Origin: Thiogranum longum
Lineage (GTDB): Bacteria; Pseudomonadota; Gammaproteobacteria; DSM-19610
Assembly (NCBI RefSeq): GCF_004339085.1
Contig: NZ_SMFX01000001.1
Location: forward strand, 2,113,317-2,177,316
Length of the DNA: 64,000 bases
Direction of reading: 5' to 3'
The notes under the pieces were generated by a model. It was not told where the DNA came from, made no database searches, and saw only the letters and a program-made list of their open reading frames with translations. Both the position numbers and the translations under genes were made by a program. Of the stretch, positions 46,197-56,000 are shown one piece after another. The first letter of the stretch is position 1. Every line of letters starts with the position of its first letter.

Positions 46197-49100
46197 CGCA
46201 GTCCTCAATTTTATACTCAATTACGGTGCATGTTCCCATTACACCCGAAGCCCCAAGGTTTAGCCCAAACGTAAATCCACTATCATTGGCATAAGCACTC
46301 CCACATTGAATTTTAGAAGCTGAATAACCAATCCCTATAACTAATCCGGCACCCACAGATCCGAAAGTACCGTTAAATACAGAAGGGTCTATATCTCCAA
46401 CAAAATTGAAATCATCAAATTCTATATCCCCTCCTTCACCTCCCGGTATTTTCTTCGGGCTTCCCTTAATTCCGACACCTAAGCCAGGGCCGACGCCAGT
46501 CGCTTTAACAAACGCTTTTTTTCCATTCACACATTCTGACTCAACATCAATAAGTGCACCACCTGACCCAATACCAACAATAAATTCCCCCTCAATAATA
46601 GTCCCCGTCCATTTATACAAACCTAATGGATCGATATATTGAACTGGATTAGCATCTACGTAAAGGTATGAATTCAAGCCGCCATCCAACCCGATAGGGT
46701 CACTGGTTAAGTAACGCCCAGTATCCGGGGAATAGTATCTTTGCAAGTTGTAGTGAAGTCCCGTTTCACTATCGAAGTACTGACCCGGGAAACGCATGTT
46801 AAAAGCTACTATGTTTGTGTCCCCATCCACATCATCATTAACGCTAGCTTTTCCAAAACTCTCATTATCCGCTTTCCACACAGTCTGCTTGCTGCTATTG
46901 GTCAGAAACTTCGGCGTATCCAGATTGTCGCTGTGTACATCATAAATACCGTTAGCATCCTGCATCTGGATTGGTGTGAACTGGTTCGGCAGATAAGCAT
47001 AACGCGTTTGCTGACTACCTATGTTGCTGTATTCCATCATCAGGCTCGTCCTGTCCCATAGATACCAAGTGGTGATTCCGTTTACAGTCTTGTTGATGCG
47101 CCGCCCCTGTGGATCGTATTGATAACTGGCGGTGGTGCTGTTGCCCGGGTTGCTGTACCCAGCCAGGCGATTATCGTGATCGTAGTTGAAGACCTCTCCG
47201 GAGCTCGTGGTGATAGGGTTACCATCGGCATCGAAGCTGTAGCTCGTTACTCCGGGTGATGTGAGCATCCTGTTGTTGGCGTCATAGTCATACAGCAAGG
47301 CATCAATGGGATCCTCCCGGTTACCAGCCTTATCGTAGCCAAAACTCTCGGCCGTGGGGATGCCCAAACCTGCTGGGTGGGTGGCGCTAGTCAAGCGGTT
47401 AACATTGTCATAACCATAATCATGCAGTCCGGATGCATCCGTCATTGTGTCGACATTGCGGACATTGTCGTGAGTGTAAACCCACTGCTCTAACGTGGGC
47501 ACCCCATCATTGATCGAGATATCCCGGACCGGACCATTGTCAGCGAACAGGATATTAGTGGTGAGGCCTGATGGAGTGACTAGCTGTTTCAGCCGGTCAT
47601 TTTTATCGTAATCAATACTACTGAATGTTTGTGTCCCGGGTAATACGACACTAACTAAGTGATTCAGTTTGTTTCGAGTATACTGATGGGCATAAGTACC
47701 ACCACTATCGATTAGCGTAAAAGCATCGCGATTACCGTACCGGTCATAGTCATCGTCAAGGGTTATGGTCCCACCTGGATATAGCAACAGACTAGTAACA
47801 TCTGCACGATTCAAAGCGTCGTAGGTATAACTGTAGAGTGGCGTGGAGCCGAGGTAGGTATCGGTGATGTTCTGGATATTTCCAGTGTTGTAGTATTGAT
47901 AGGTGATGGTACGATCAACCGCGGTGGTTACATTGTCGGCGTAATACTTAATATCATTGACCGGACCCCACTCATTGTAGGTGTAGTCTATCTTTTGACC
48001 CCGAGCGTTGAGCAGATAGTCCAGCCGGTCACGGTCGTCATAGAAATACTGGATGCTTTGCAATAGTGGTCTGGTCTCTCTCGTCTTGCGAGACAAACTA
48101 TCGTAGCTATATGATGTTGTGTTCAACTCTCCGTCTGTGACTGAAATCAGATTATCAGCCGCATCGTAGCCAAACAAAGTCTGGATGTTAGGGGTGATAC
48201 CCAGTTCGTCACGCTGGATGATGCGTCCGATATCATCGTAGGTATTTCGGGTCTCATTCGAATTGGCATCGATGATAGAGATGCTGTGGTTGGTGGCATC
48301 ATAGGTGTAACTTGTTATATTGAGCAGCGGATCAGTCACAGTCTTCAGGTTGCCCGCTTCATCATAAGCATATGTCCAGGTTTTGTTCTCACCATCGGTT
48401 TGGGTGGTTTTTCGGCCCTCACTGTCGTAGGTGTAGGACTCAATCGTGATGAACTGAGCACTGTCATCCTTACGCTGAAGATTAGCTAACCGGTTATTCG
48501 CATTGTAATTCAGCTTGACAATCTGTCCTTCACCATCGGCGACCGTTCTTCCTACCTCAATTTGTTGTAAACGGTCATTCGCGTAGGTGTAGATCGTCTC
48601 TTCCAGTAGTGCATTGGTCTGCTTTGTTAATCGTAAACGGTTGTCGTATTCAAACTGTGTCCGGTTGTTGTTTGCATCCCAGATATCGGAAATGCTGCCT
48701 TTGGCATCATAGCCATATCGAGTGATATCGAATGGGCTTTCCGCACCTGATATCTCATGATAGATCTTTGTCACAAACTGACTACCATTCTCATAGAGCA
48801 GCACGCGTTTATGTCCATCGGGATACACAATCGTTGCAGACCGATTAAGCGTATCGTAGGTATAGGTTGTGGTCTGATAACTGACGCCGTCGTCTTTCAG
48901 GCGCTTGATTTCTTTGATGGTCGTCGGAAGGTTGTTTCCATCTCGATAAAAGGTGAAATCTGTCTGAAATACTTTGGGATCAAGGCTAGAGATGACACTG
49001 GTGGATGATAGCTTGCCGGTATCATAGCTCCAGGTTTTTGTGATTATTTCGCCACTGTCAAGTGTGACAACTTCGGCCGTGCGATTCCCCAGGCTGTCAT

Positions 49101-50514
49101 AGGTGTAGTCGATGGTTTTTTGCAAGACGCGTGCGGGTACCGCCTTAGTACCCTGGTTGTGGTAGATACGCGTGACATCGGGAAATCCTGCCGCATCATA
49201 GTCGTACTCAAACCAGTTACCCATACCGTCTTCAAAACGGGAGGTGCGCCGGCTGACCGGATCAAACCAGTATTCTGTCAAAACATTGTATGGGTTTAGT
49301 CCTGCCGAATCCGTTACGGTTTTAGTGACCTGTGTCTGCTGGTTGTTTATAACGTAGGTGATCACGCGCAAGGTATTGCCATGTGTTTGCGTGGCAATAC
49401 GATCCTCCACATCGTAGGTCATTACATACGGAATGGCCGCACTGCCTTCCTGAACGGTGGTAATATTGTGCAAGTCCTGAAGATTGGACTGTGCATCTCG
49501 GTCATCATAGATATAGGCAGAGGTATGGCTCTCCAGACCATTGACCTGCGTCAGGTTCCCAATCGTCAGCCCTCCGGTAGTGACGTCGTGCACATAGCCG
49601 ATCTGTCGGCTGTTGTTGTCGGTCACCGTGGCGACACGTCCGGTGTTCACATCGTAGGTAAACGTCAGCGCATTCCCGGTCAGGGTACCATCTACCGTTT
49701 GTTCTTCGACTTTGGTTAGCTGGTAGTGGTACCCAACCACCATCGGTTGTGTGGGATCGACCGCATAAGGTGAGGTGCCGGTTAGCGGCATTTTACCGGC
49801 AGGGTTATACGTCATGACTAAGCGGTGACCGTCCCGGTTTTCTTTTGCCGTCAACCGTCCCTGGGCGTCATAGTAATCCTTAACTGCATCCTGGTGTTCG
49901 AACACAAAGGCCCCGTTGGGCAACCCCTGTAAGGTTCCAAGCAGTGTGCCGGTTTCACCTTGATAAGCGTTACCTGTCAAGACAAAACGATCCTTGCGAC
50001 CACAGTTGTAGCGAATCACTATTGAGTTATCAGGATATTCAAACAACCTTTGATCGAAGTTGAACGACCAGCCATAGCCCAATGTACTGTCGTACGTTGC
50101 GCGGCTGTCGTAACGCCGCTCGAGGCGAATCGGGTAAAGACCATTGACAACAACATCTAAACGCCGAAATCGTTCGGCACCATCATAAAGACTTATGGGG
50201 CCTCCTTCGGCGCCTTTCATTCCTTTACATTCGGTGTTCCCCTCATCTTTCTCGGCGGCGTCATCTTTATTTTCATCACCCGCCCCGTTTTGCAAAGGTG
50301 GCTGCGAAGCTGTCGGTTGTGTCGGCAACCCCGCTCCTGGGCTACCACTACCCCCAAAGTCATCCGCAGTAGCCACTCCGACGACAGAAATCCACCCGGA
50401 TGGTTCAATCTGCAAAACCCACAGCGTAAAACTTAAACAGATCCCCAGCGCAATACTGAGCAGCTTGTGCCTCGGTTGTTTGTTCAACAGGGTATCGCTT
50501 TTATAATTTTGCAT
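46180..50514 (-). CDS. Secreted Rhs/YD-repeat protein with variable C-terminal tail
   Basis: A 1444-residue protein. An N-terminal hydrophobic signal/anchor (about 17-50) is followed by a low-complexity linker and a DUF6531-like start (GGPISLYDGAERFRRLD, about 105-150). Dozens of YD repeats (for example TYTYDTLNRS, SYTYDATNHS) build the expected cocoon shell. The Rhs core ends with FPGQYFDSETGLHYNLQRYY and DPLGL at about 1295-1299. The last 145 residues are Gly-rich, contain five Cys, and are AT-rich; they match no toxin family I know. Unlike T6SS Rhs proteins there is no PAAR or VgrG, and the protein seems Sec-exported. ATG at 50514 lies 10 nt after AGGAG; a TTG at 50520 is possible. Confidence 0.88.
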   Translation of the reverse strand: MQNYKSDTLLNKQPRHKLLSIALGICLSFTLWVLQIEPSGWISVVGVATADDFGGSGSPGAGLPTQPTASQPPLQNGAGDENKDDAAEKDEGNTECKGMKGAEGGPISLYDGAERFRRLDVVVNGLYPIRLERRYDSRATYDSTLGYGWSFNFDQRLFEYPDNSIVIRYNCGRKDRFVLTGNAYQGETGTLLGTLQGLPNGAFVFEHQDAVKDYYDAQGRLTAKENRDGHRLVMTYNPAGKMPLTGTSPYAVDPTQPMVVGYHYQLTKVEEQTVDGTLTGNALTFTYDVNTGRVATVTDNNSRQIGYVHDVTTGGLTIGNLTQVNGLESHTSAYIYDDRDAQSNLQDLHNITTVQEGSAAIPYVMTYDVEDRIATQTHGNTLRVITYVINNQQTQVTKTVTDSAGLNPYNVLTEYWFDPVSRRTSRFEDGMGNWFEYDYDAAGFPDVTRIYHNQGTKAVPARVLQKTIDYTYDSLGNRTAEVVTLDSGEIITKTWSYDTGKLSSTSVISSLDPKVFQTDFTFYRDGNNLPTTIKEIKRLKDDGVSYQTTTYTYDTLNRSATIVYPDGHKRVLLYENGSQFVTKIYHEISGAESPFDITRYGYDAKGSISDIWDANNNRTQFEYDNRLRLTKQTNALLEETIYTYANDRLQQIEVGRTVADGEGQIVKLNYNANNRLANLQRKDDSAQFITIESYTYDSEGRKTTQTDGENKTWTYAYDEAGNLKTVTDPLLNITSYTYDATNHSISIIDANSNETRNTYDDIGRIIQRDELGITPNIQTLFGYDAADNLISVTDGELNTTSYSYDSLSRKTRETRPLLQSIQYFYDDRDRLDYLLNARGQKIDYTYNEWGPVNDIKYYADNVTTAVDRTITYQYYNTGNIQNITDTYLGSTPLYSYTYDALNRADVTSLLLYPGGTITLDDDYDRYGNRDAFTLIDSGGTYAHQYTRNKLNHLVSVVLPGTQTFSSIDYDKNDRLKQLVTPSGLTTNILFADNGPVRDISINDGVPTLEQWVYTHDNVRNVDTMTDASGLHDYGYDNVNRLTSATHPAGLGIPTAESFGYDKAGNREDPIDALLYDYDANNRMLTSPGVTSYSFDADGNPITTSSGEVFNYDHDNRLAGYSNPGNSTTASYQYDPQGRRINKTVNGITTWYLWDRTSLMMEYSNIGSQQTRYAYLPNQFTPIQMQDANGIYDVHSDNLDTPKFLTNSSKQTVWKADNESFGKASVNDDVDGDTNIVAFNMRFPGQYFDSETGLHYNLQRYYSPDTGRYLTSDPIGLDGGLNSYLYVDANPVQYIDPLGLYKWTGTIIEGEFIVGIGSGGALIDVESECVNGKKAFVKATGVGPGLGVGIKGSPKKIPGGEGGDIEFDDFNFVGDIDPSVFNGTFGSVGAGLVIGIGYSASKIQCGSAYANDSGFTFGLNLGASGVMGTCTVIEYKIEDCDDCQK

Positions 50515-50531
50515 GTGCAATAAGCTCCTGG

Positions 50532-51017
50532 CTATTGGCCTGGACTGACCAGAGATCGGACAGTGTTGTAATGCGCATCGGCACCTGCCTCATCACCAAG
50601 GCCGAACAGCGCATTCCCCAGCGAGGTATGCGCCTCAACATTATTCGGGTCAACGGCAACGACCTGCTGAAAAGCCTCTTTCGCGGCGACCAGATTGCCC
50701 GATTGCATGTTCAGTCGACCCCGTAGCAACAAGCCTCGAATATGCGTGCTATTGATGGCTAGTACCTCATTAACCTGATCAGTCGCTCTTGGGTACTGCC
50801 TTTTAACGAAATAGCAGTATGCCAGACCAACTTTTGCATCGGGTGATTGAGGGTCATCTTGCAAGCTTTGCTGATAGAGTTGGGTAGCTTGATCGATATT
50901 CTGATTTTTATACGCCAGATTCGCTTCTTCAAGCGTAGAAGCCGCATACGCGTTTGAAGCAATCACAACCTGCGTAAGCAGGATGGCAGCAAGATACATT
51001 GTTTTCGTTCGCATCAT
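50532..51017 (-). CDS. Periplasmic TPR protein
   Basis: A 161-residue protein with a signal peptide (cleavage near NAYAAS) and four TPR repeats (EEANLAYKNQNIDQATQLYQ; AKVGLAYCYFVKRQYPRATD; GLLLRGRLNMQSGNLVAAKE; AHTSLGNALFGLGDEAGADA). It is probably a scaffold for the envelope proteins of the operon. The start ATG overlaps the stop of the preceding gene (ATGA). Confidence 0.8.
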   Translation of the reverse strand: MMRTKTMYLAAILLTQVVIASNAYAASTLEEANLAYKNQNIDQATQLYQQSLQDDPQSPDAKVGLAYCYFVKRQYPRATDQVNEVLAINSTHIRGLLLRGRLNMQSGNLVAAKEAFQQVVAVDPNNVEAHTSLGNALFGLGDEAGADAHYNTVRSLVSPGQ

Positions 51018-52102
51018 GGCACCTTGGACGTTCTGGGGTGCTGAACAATAATCTTGCGGGTGGCCAGGCCAAAGTTTCCTTCATAACCTCGAAGGTTGAC
51101 GCTGAGGAAGTGCTCTCCGTTATTCAGGTGCGTGGTATCTAACATCCACGCCATCGGCAGAAAACCCACCTCATTCTCAAAGGTAAACTGGCCATCAATG
51201 TAGAATACTGTTTCCGAACGGCGATTGAGCGCAATGGTGCGATGTTTCTCATCCACATCTAACATAACAGGAATGTGGCCGGTGACAATAGGAACGCCGT
51301 GCTTGTCGGTCTTTAGTCCCTCTGGCAAGTTAAGATTGACCAGATAATCGCCACGCGTCTCCGCTGACTGTTGTTGTGCAGCAATCATCCGTTTCACAGG
51401 TTTTTTCTTGACCTTGCGGCTCTCGGATGGCCATGTCATCGCTCTGATGAATGACACTTGATTCGGCTCGGGCCCGACCAGGATAGTATTCTGGCTAAGC
51501 GTGTAGGCACGCATACTGACCACCAACTTCGGGTGTTTTGACAGATCAAGTTCGCCGGAGGCATCTTTACCATCCCAGCGCTCAATGTGACTCCCTGCCT
51601 GCCGAGGCACCCAATTACGGATGGTCGCCATCAACGGTCCATGATTTTCAAGACCCACACGAATCAGGACTCTGGACGGTTTATCGAGGCTGTATTCGAA
51701 CTGCATCTTGTCCGAATTCCAGAGAATCTTGCTGCGTACCGTTTCGCCGCCAGTCAAATCGCTCAAATCATGCTCAACGGTCGTATTTGCCGTGAGGGTG
51801 TACCGATAGGCTTCAGCGGGTACGGTATGCCCTGCTTCGTCTTGTCCTGACCACGGGATAGTTTGCTCGCCAGCTGCAAGATCCTTGCGCGCAATGCGGC
51901 GCACTAACTTATCTCGGTCATCGAACACTTTGAGTTCAACATCAGCCTTCTCAGACAATGCGAAGTTGATGTTGGTGAACTTCCCTTTTGTCGGAATAAA
52001 CTGCGCTGGCGCATGGGAGACGCGCTCAATTTCGAGCGCATAGACGCCCATAGATGTCGCTGAAAAGACGACCGCAGCAATGAGGGCAGAAACAGATTTC
52101 AT
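51014..52102 (-). CDS. Secreted protein with FlgD-Ig-like domains
   Basis: A 362-residue protein with a signal peptide (about 1-24). FlgD-type immunoglobulin-like repeats are visible in VELKVFDDRDKLVRRI with WSGQDEAGHTVPAEAYRYTL, and again in WDGKDASGELD. The same fold occurs in the giant TIG protein of this operon. Function unknown; not a flagellar FlgD. ATG at 52102 is chosen from its GGAGG site; the preceding gene ends in the same few bases. Confidence 0.7.
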   Translation of the reverse strand: MKSVSALIAAVVFSATSMGVYALEIERVSHAPAQFIPTKGKFTNINFALSEKADVELKVFDDRDKLVRRIARKDLAAGEQTIPWSGQDEAGHTVPAEAYRYTLTANTTVEHDLSDLTGGETVRSKILWNSDKMQFEYSLDKPSRVLIRVGLENHGPLMATIRNWVPRQAGSHIERWDGKDASGELDLSKHPKLVVSMRAYTLSQNTILVGPEPNQVSFIRAMTWPSESRKVKKKPVKRMIAAQQQSAETRGDYLVNLNLPEGLKTDKHGVPIVTGHIPVMLDVDEKHRTIALNRRSETVFYIDGQFTFENEVGFLPMAWMLDTTHLNNGEHFLSVNLRGYEGNFGLATRKIIVQHPRTSKVP

Positions 52103-53004
52103 CATTCCTCCGGCCCGCCTGCTGACCACACCGGAAATCTTGCACCGACTTTTTCATGTGTCAGCTGTACTGCTTCACTGTTGCTGATTGGTTTCATCCA
52201 GATATTCATCACCCCGCTTCGCGATGATTCAAAGACAATGGCCTTGCCATCCGGTGACCAGGAAGGCCGTGCATCAATGGATTCATGTTGGGTAAGCTGA
52301 CGGTTACTTCCGTCACTTTGCTTTATCCAGATTTCATAATTACCGGTCTGGTTATTGGAAAAAGCCATGGCATTATCGTTCGCAAAAGCCATATCAAAGT
52401 GGTACAGCTTTCCTGCGGTCAGCTTTTCTATCCGTTTACTGGCGCGTTCAACCCGCCACACATCGTGTGACTGATCGCCCTCGCCGGATAAAAAGTACAC
52501 GGCTTTTCCATCCCTGGACCATACTGGCTCGTGTTGAAGCCCTTTCATCGCAGTGAGTTTTTTAAGGCCGCTTCCATCTTCCTTAACCAGCCAGATATGG
52601 TTGTTATCGATACTTCCCGCTACGCTGAGTGAAAAGGCAATAGACAGGCCATCTGGCGAAACCACAGCATCGACCGTGCCCTTGATCGGCAACTCCAGAA
52701 TGGTTTCTTGCTTTGTCTGAACGTTGACCTTGCGTATCTGTCCTTGACTACCATTGACTAGAAGGTGTGTCCCGTCGGGATACCAACTGATGTGGCTCTT
52801 GTCGAACGGTGTATGGGTAATCTGCTGGGGATCTGTTCCATCGGCCTGCATCGTCCACACCTGCCAAAAGTTTTTACTGTGTGCCAGGTAGGCGATTTTC
52901 TCGTTCGCTGAAAATACTTTCAGCGGTAACAACAGCAACAGTAATACCGCGATGCGTAAAGGCGTGTGGATTCGTTTAGGCTTCAAGGGCATTTTATTGA
53001 TCAC
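52102..53004 (-). CDS. TolB-like beta-propeller protein (PD40/WD40-like)
   Basis: A 300-residue exported protein with a signal peptide (about 18-33) and five or six PD40 repeats (ISWYPDGTHLLV, PVWSRDGKAVYF, PSWSPDGKAIVF; each followed by IWxxxxD-type turns). It resembles the propeller of TolB, a periplasmic protein-interaction module. The start is GTG at 53004, overlapping the previous stop (TAGTG). Confidence 0.85.
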   Translation of the reverse strand: MINKMPLKPKRIHTPLRIAVLLLLLLPLKVFSANEKIAYLAHSKNFWQVWTMQADGTDPQQITHTPFDKSHISWYPDGTHLLVNGSQGQIRKVNVQTKQETILELPIKGTVDAVVSPDGLSIAFSLSVAGSIDNNHIWLVKEDGSGLKKLTAMKGLQHEPVWSRDGKAVYFLSGEGDQSHDVWRVERASKRIEKLTAGKLYHFDMAFANDNAMAFSNNQTGNYEIWIKQSDGSNRQLTQHESIDARPSWSPDGKAIVFESSRSGVMNIWMKPISNSEAVQLTHEKVGARFPVWSAGGPEE

Positions 53005-56000
53005 TAATGGTACAACGTCACTGCGCCACGGTAGATTGACGTCAAGCCCGTCACCACGCTGGTCGCTTCAATGGTGAAGGTATACGTGCCTTCAGTTTCC
53101 ACCAGAATGTTATTGGTATCCGGGACAGGCACAGAATCGTCATAACCCTTCCAGATCGCCGTGTGTGTTTGTGCCACACCCGGTGAAACTTCTGCCGATA
53201 GCGTGGCGGCGTTGACCAGAATTTGTGCCGACGGGTCATTGGCGTCAGATATGCCCGGCGGTAGCAGTTTTACACTCACCACAGAATCCTGATCAAGCTG
53301 GAATCGTATTTGTGTTTGCTCCTCGTAGCTGTGCGTGACGATGTATGGGTTTGACTTTACTTCGATATTGGGTGCCGTGTTCTCACCTGAAATAAAGGGG
53401 GTCGTTCCCTTTACGAGAATTGTGTTGATGGGTAACGGTATGGGCGCAGCAGCATAGAAACCGTAGGTATTACCGGAAAATGGATTGCCAGAAGGATCAT
53501 AGCCATCCCAGTAAGCGATCTGGAGGCCTCCCTCAAACGGGACACCGTCCAGTGCCTTGAAGCCATCGGTTGAGGTTCCCTCACAAAACGTTTGTGCATT
53601 TGTACCCGAAATACAAAGTGTCACTCGGCTCAGCCCTAGCAGGGTTACATTGTTATTCCAAAATTCATTTCGAATGGGATCAAAGCTAGTGTTGAAGTCT
53701 CCAATTATGCCGCCAAACGCGTTCTGATAAGAAACTGGCGTGACGCTCTGTAACTCGGGGCCGGTAAGCGCAGCAAGCGTATAAACATATGCCTCGTCGG
53801 GCACATAGTTCCCGATGTCATCTTTCCCATCCCATGCAAGGGTATTGCTGGTAGATGCGCCGTAGACTTGTTGAAGCGTACGAACGACTTGCCCGGTTCG
53901 CTCATCGGATATTGTGTACGTGACCGTGGTAGAGGGCAGTAATACACTAAACGATACCGACGCCATTTCATCAAAGGCTGGTCTTATGGTTGTTGTAGCA
54001 ACAGCTGACACATTGTAGAGCAGGCTATTCTGAACGCCGATAGTGACGACATCGGTACTACTACTCCCAGCCAGATCATTTACCGTGACTCGAACTGAGT
54101 AAAGACCATTGGGTATCTGAAGGCCACTGGTATCTGCAATAGCCCAGTTAGCCAGTACACCGGAAGACACATTCTTGTTCTGTATATTTGAAATAACCAC
54201 CCATGAGGACGGTGCAGAGCCAACCCCATACTCAATCTGATAACTACTCGGGTTGGTGTCTGCGGCACTGCCCGTAATCGGGATACTCAGCACACTCTGG
54301 TAGGTCGCATTCTGAAGCGCATAGTCAAGATCAGCCACTGGTACCGTGTTATCCACGGTTATCGTGAAATTATGGCTCCCAACTAAGCTCAAACCGCTGC
54401 TACTGGATGTAGCATTAATCGACACCGAATACCGACCATCAGGAAGTACCACGGCACTGTTGTCGCGACCGTCCCAGTTCGCCAGAACCGTCGTGCCTGA
54501 CCCGTTAAAGGTACGGGCTATCCCGGTGCCACCACTGATGTTAACTGACCAATTGGCCGCTTCACTGAGTGTGGCGCTGACAGTACTGCTGTCTTTGATC
54601 CCAGGGCTGATTGAAGGGGAAATATAGGTTTCTGTTACCGTCAACCCCGTAATGACAGGACCTGCCGATATTCCAGTCTGTGGGCTGCTGAAGTCTACAG
54701 CCGATGCTGGCGTATCACCGGCATTCACCAGTATCTGGTTTCCTAGAACAGGTGTTGCATCACCCCACCAGTTATTTGTAACGTCCAGCACCACACTGCT
54801 ACTGGAGCCATATCCCGTAACATATAACCCCGCCGTAGCATTTCCGTAGAGATTGTTTCCGCTGACCACCGGTTGTGGGTTGGTAGCATCCAGGCCGGTA
54901 CCGGTCACTTGCACACCGTAATTGGTATTGGCTGCCAAGGTGTTCCCACTGACAACCGGGTTTGCATTATCGCCCCGTATAAGGATGCCAATCACATTTT
55001 CCTGAATGACATTGTTCTGTACCAGCGGGGAGGCCGAAGAGATATCAATACCATACAGGTTGTTCCGAAGTGTATTCCCATCGATTAGTGGCGATGACTG
55101 GTCAACAAGAATTCCGCTGCCGGTTTGATCAAAATTGTTAATGACGTTGTTGGTAATCGAGCCTGTTGAGCCACCGCTAAAACTAATACCACTAACGCTG
55201 TAATTGCGGATATTACTATTCGTCACGACAAGATTGCTTGCAGTTGACGCAGTGATGCCGTTGACGGCCCATTCGATAACCGCCCCGTCAATAACGGAAT
55301 TTCCCGAGGTGGCGCCAAACTGGATGCCCGTCCAGATGCCCTTAACGGGGGCTGCTTGATTAGAAGACGTGAAGGTTACTGGTTGTTCCGGTGAGCCCAG
55401 CACCTGTAATTCTCCATTTATAACCAAGCCGACATTATCATCAAATTCAAGCACAACACCCGGCTGAAGCGTCAGGCGGGTACCGGCAGTAATAACCAAA
55501 TCCGACGTGATCCGATAGGCCTGTGGTGGTGAACCTGCTGTCCAGGCGGTATCCGTTGGGACGATGCCGCCCTGACTTCGGCTGATGTTGTTCTCGTAAG
55601 TCGCTTGCACCTGGTTGGTGGTGGTGATATTTCCGGTTCCATCATCTGCGCTCGCATAGATAGCGTTCTGTCCATCTTCCAGTACAACATTGGCCGTATA
55701 AACCCCGCTTCCGTCACTGGTGACTTGTTGTTGTACAACGCCATTCACATAGATACTCACGGTAGTATTGGGCAGTGCGGTGCCTGAAATGACATACGGG
55801 TTCTGGCCGGAGACCGGCGTAGCACTGTCCACCGAAGGCGTCCCGCTACCGTTGCTAATGGGATTGAGCGTGATCTGTCCCAACACAGCGCGCGTGAGCA
55901 CCAAAGAGTCACCCACATTCAGGGTGCCATCGGGACTATTTAATGGGGCCACATCGGCGACCAGTAACTCTTGTGCCGTGGGTGTCTTCGACCCTGTCAC

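Noticed and set aside
46406..50506. Several plus-strand open frames opposite the Rhs gene
   Set aside because: They are antisense by-products of the repetitive YD coding sequence without ribosome sites or recognisable domains.
51014..52102. A second flagellar FlgD
   Set aside because: It has the FlgD-type Ig fold but a signal peptide, and lacks the FlgD N-terminal EEFLKLMxxQLQNQDP motif; it lies in the island operon.
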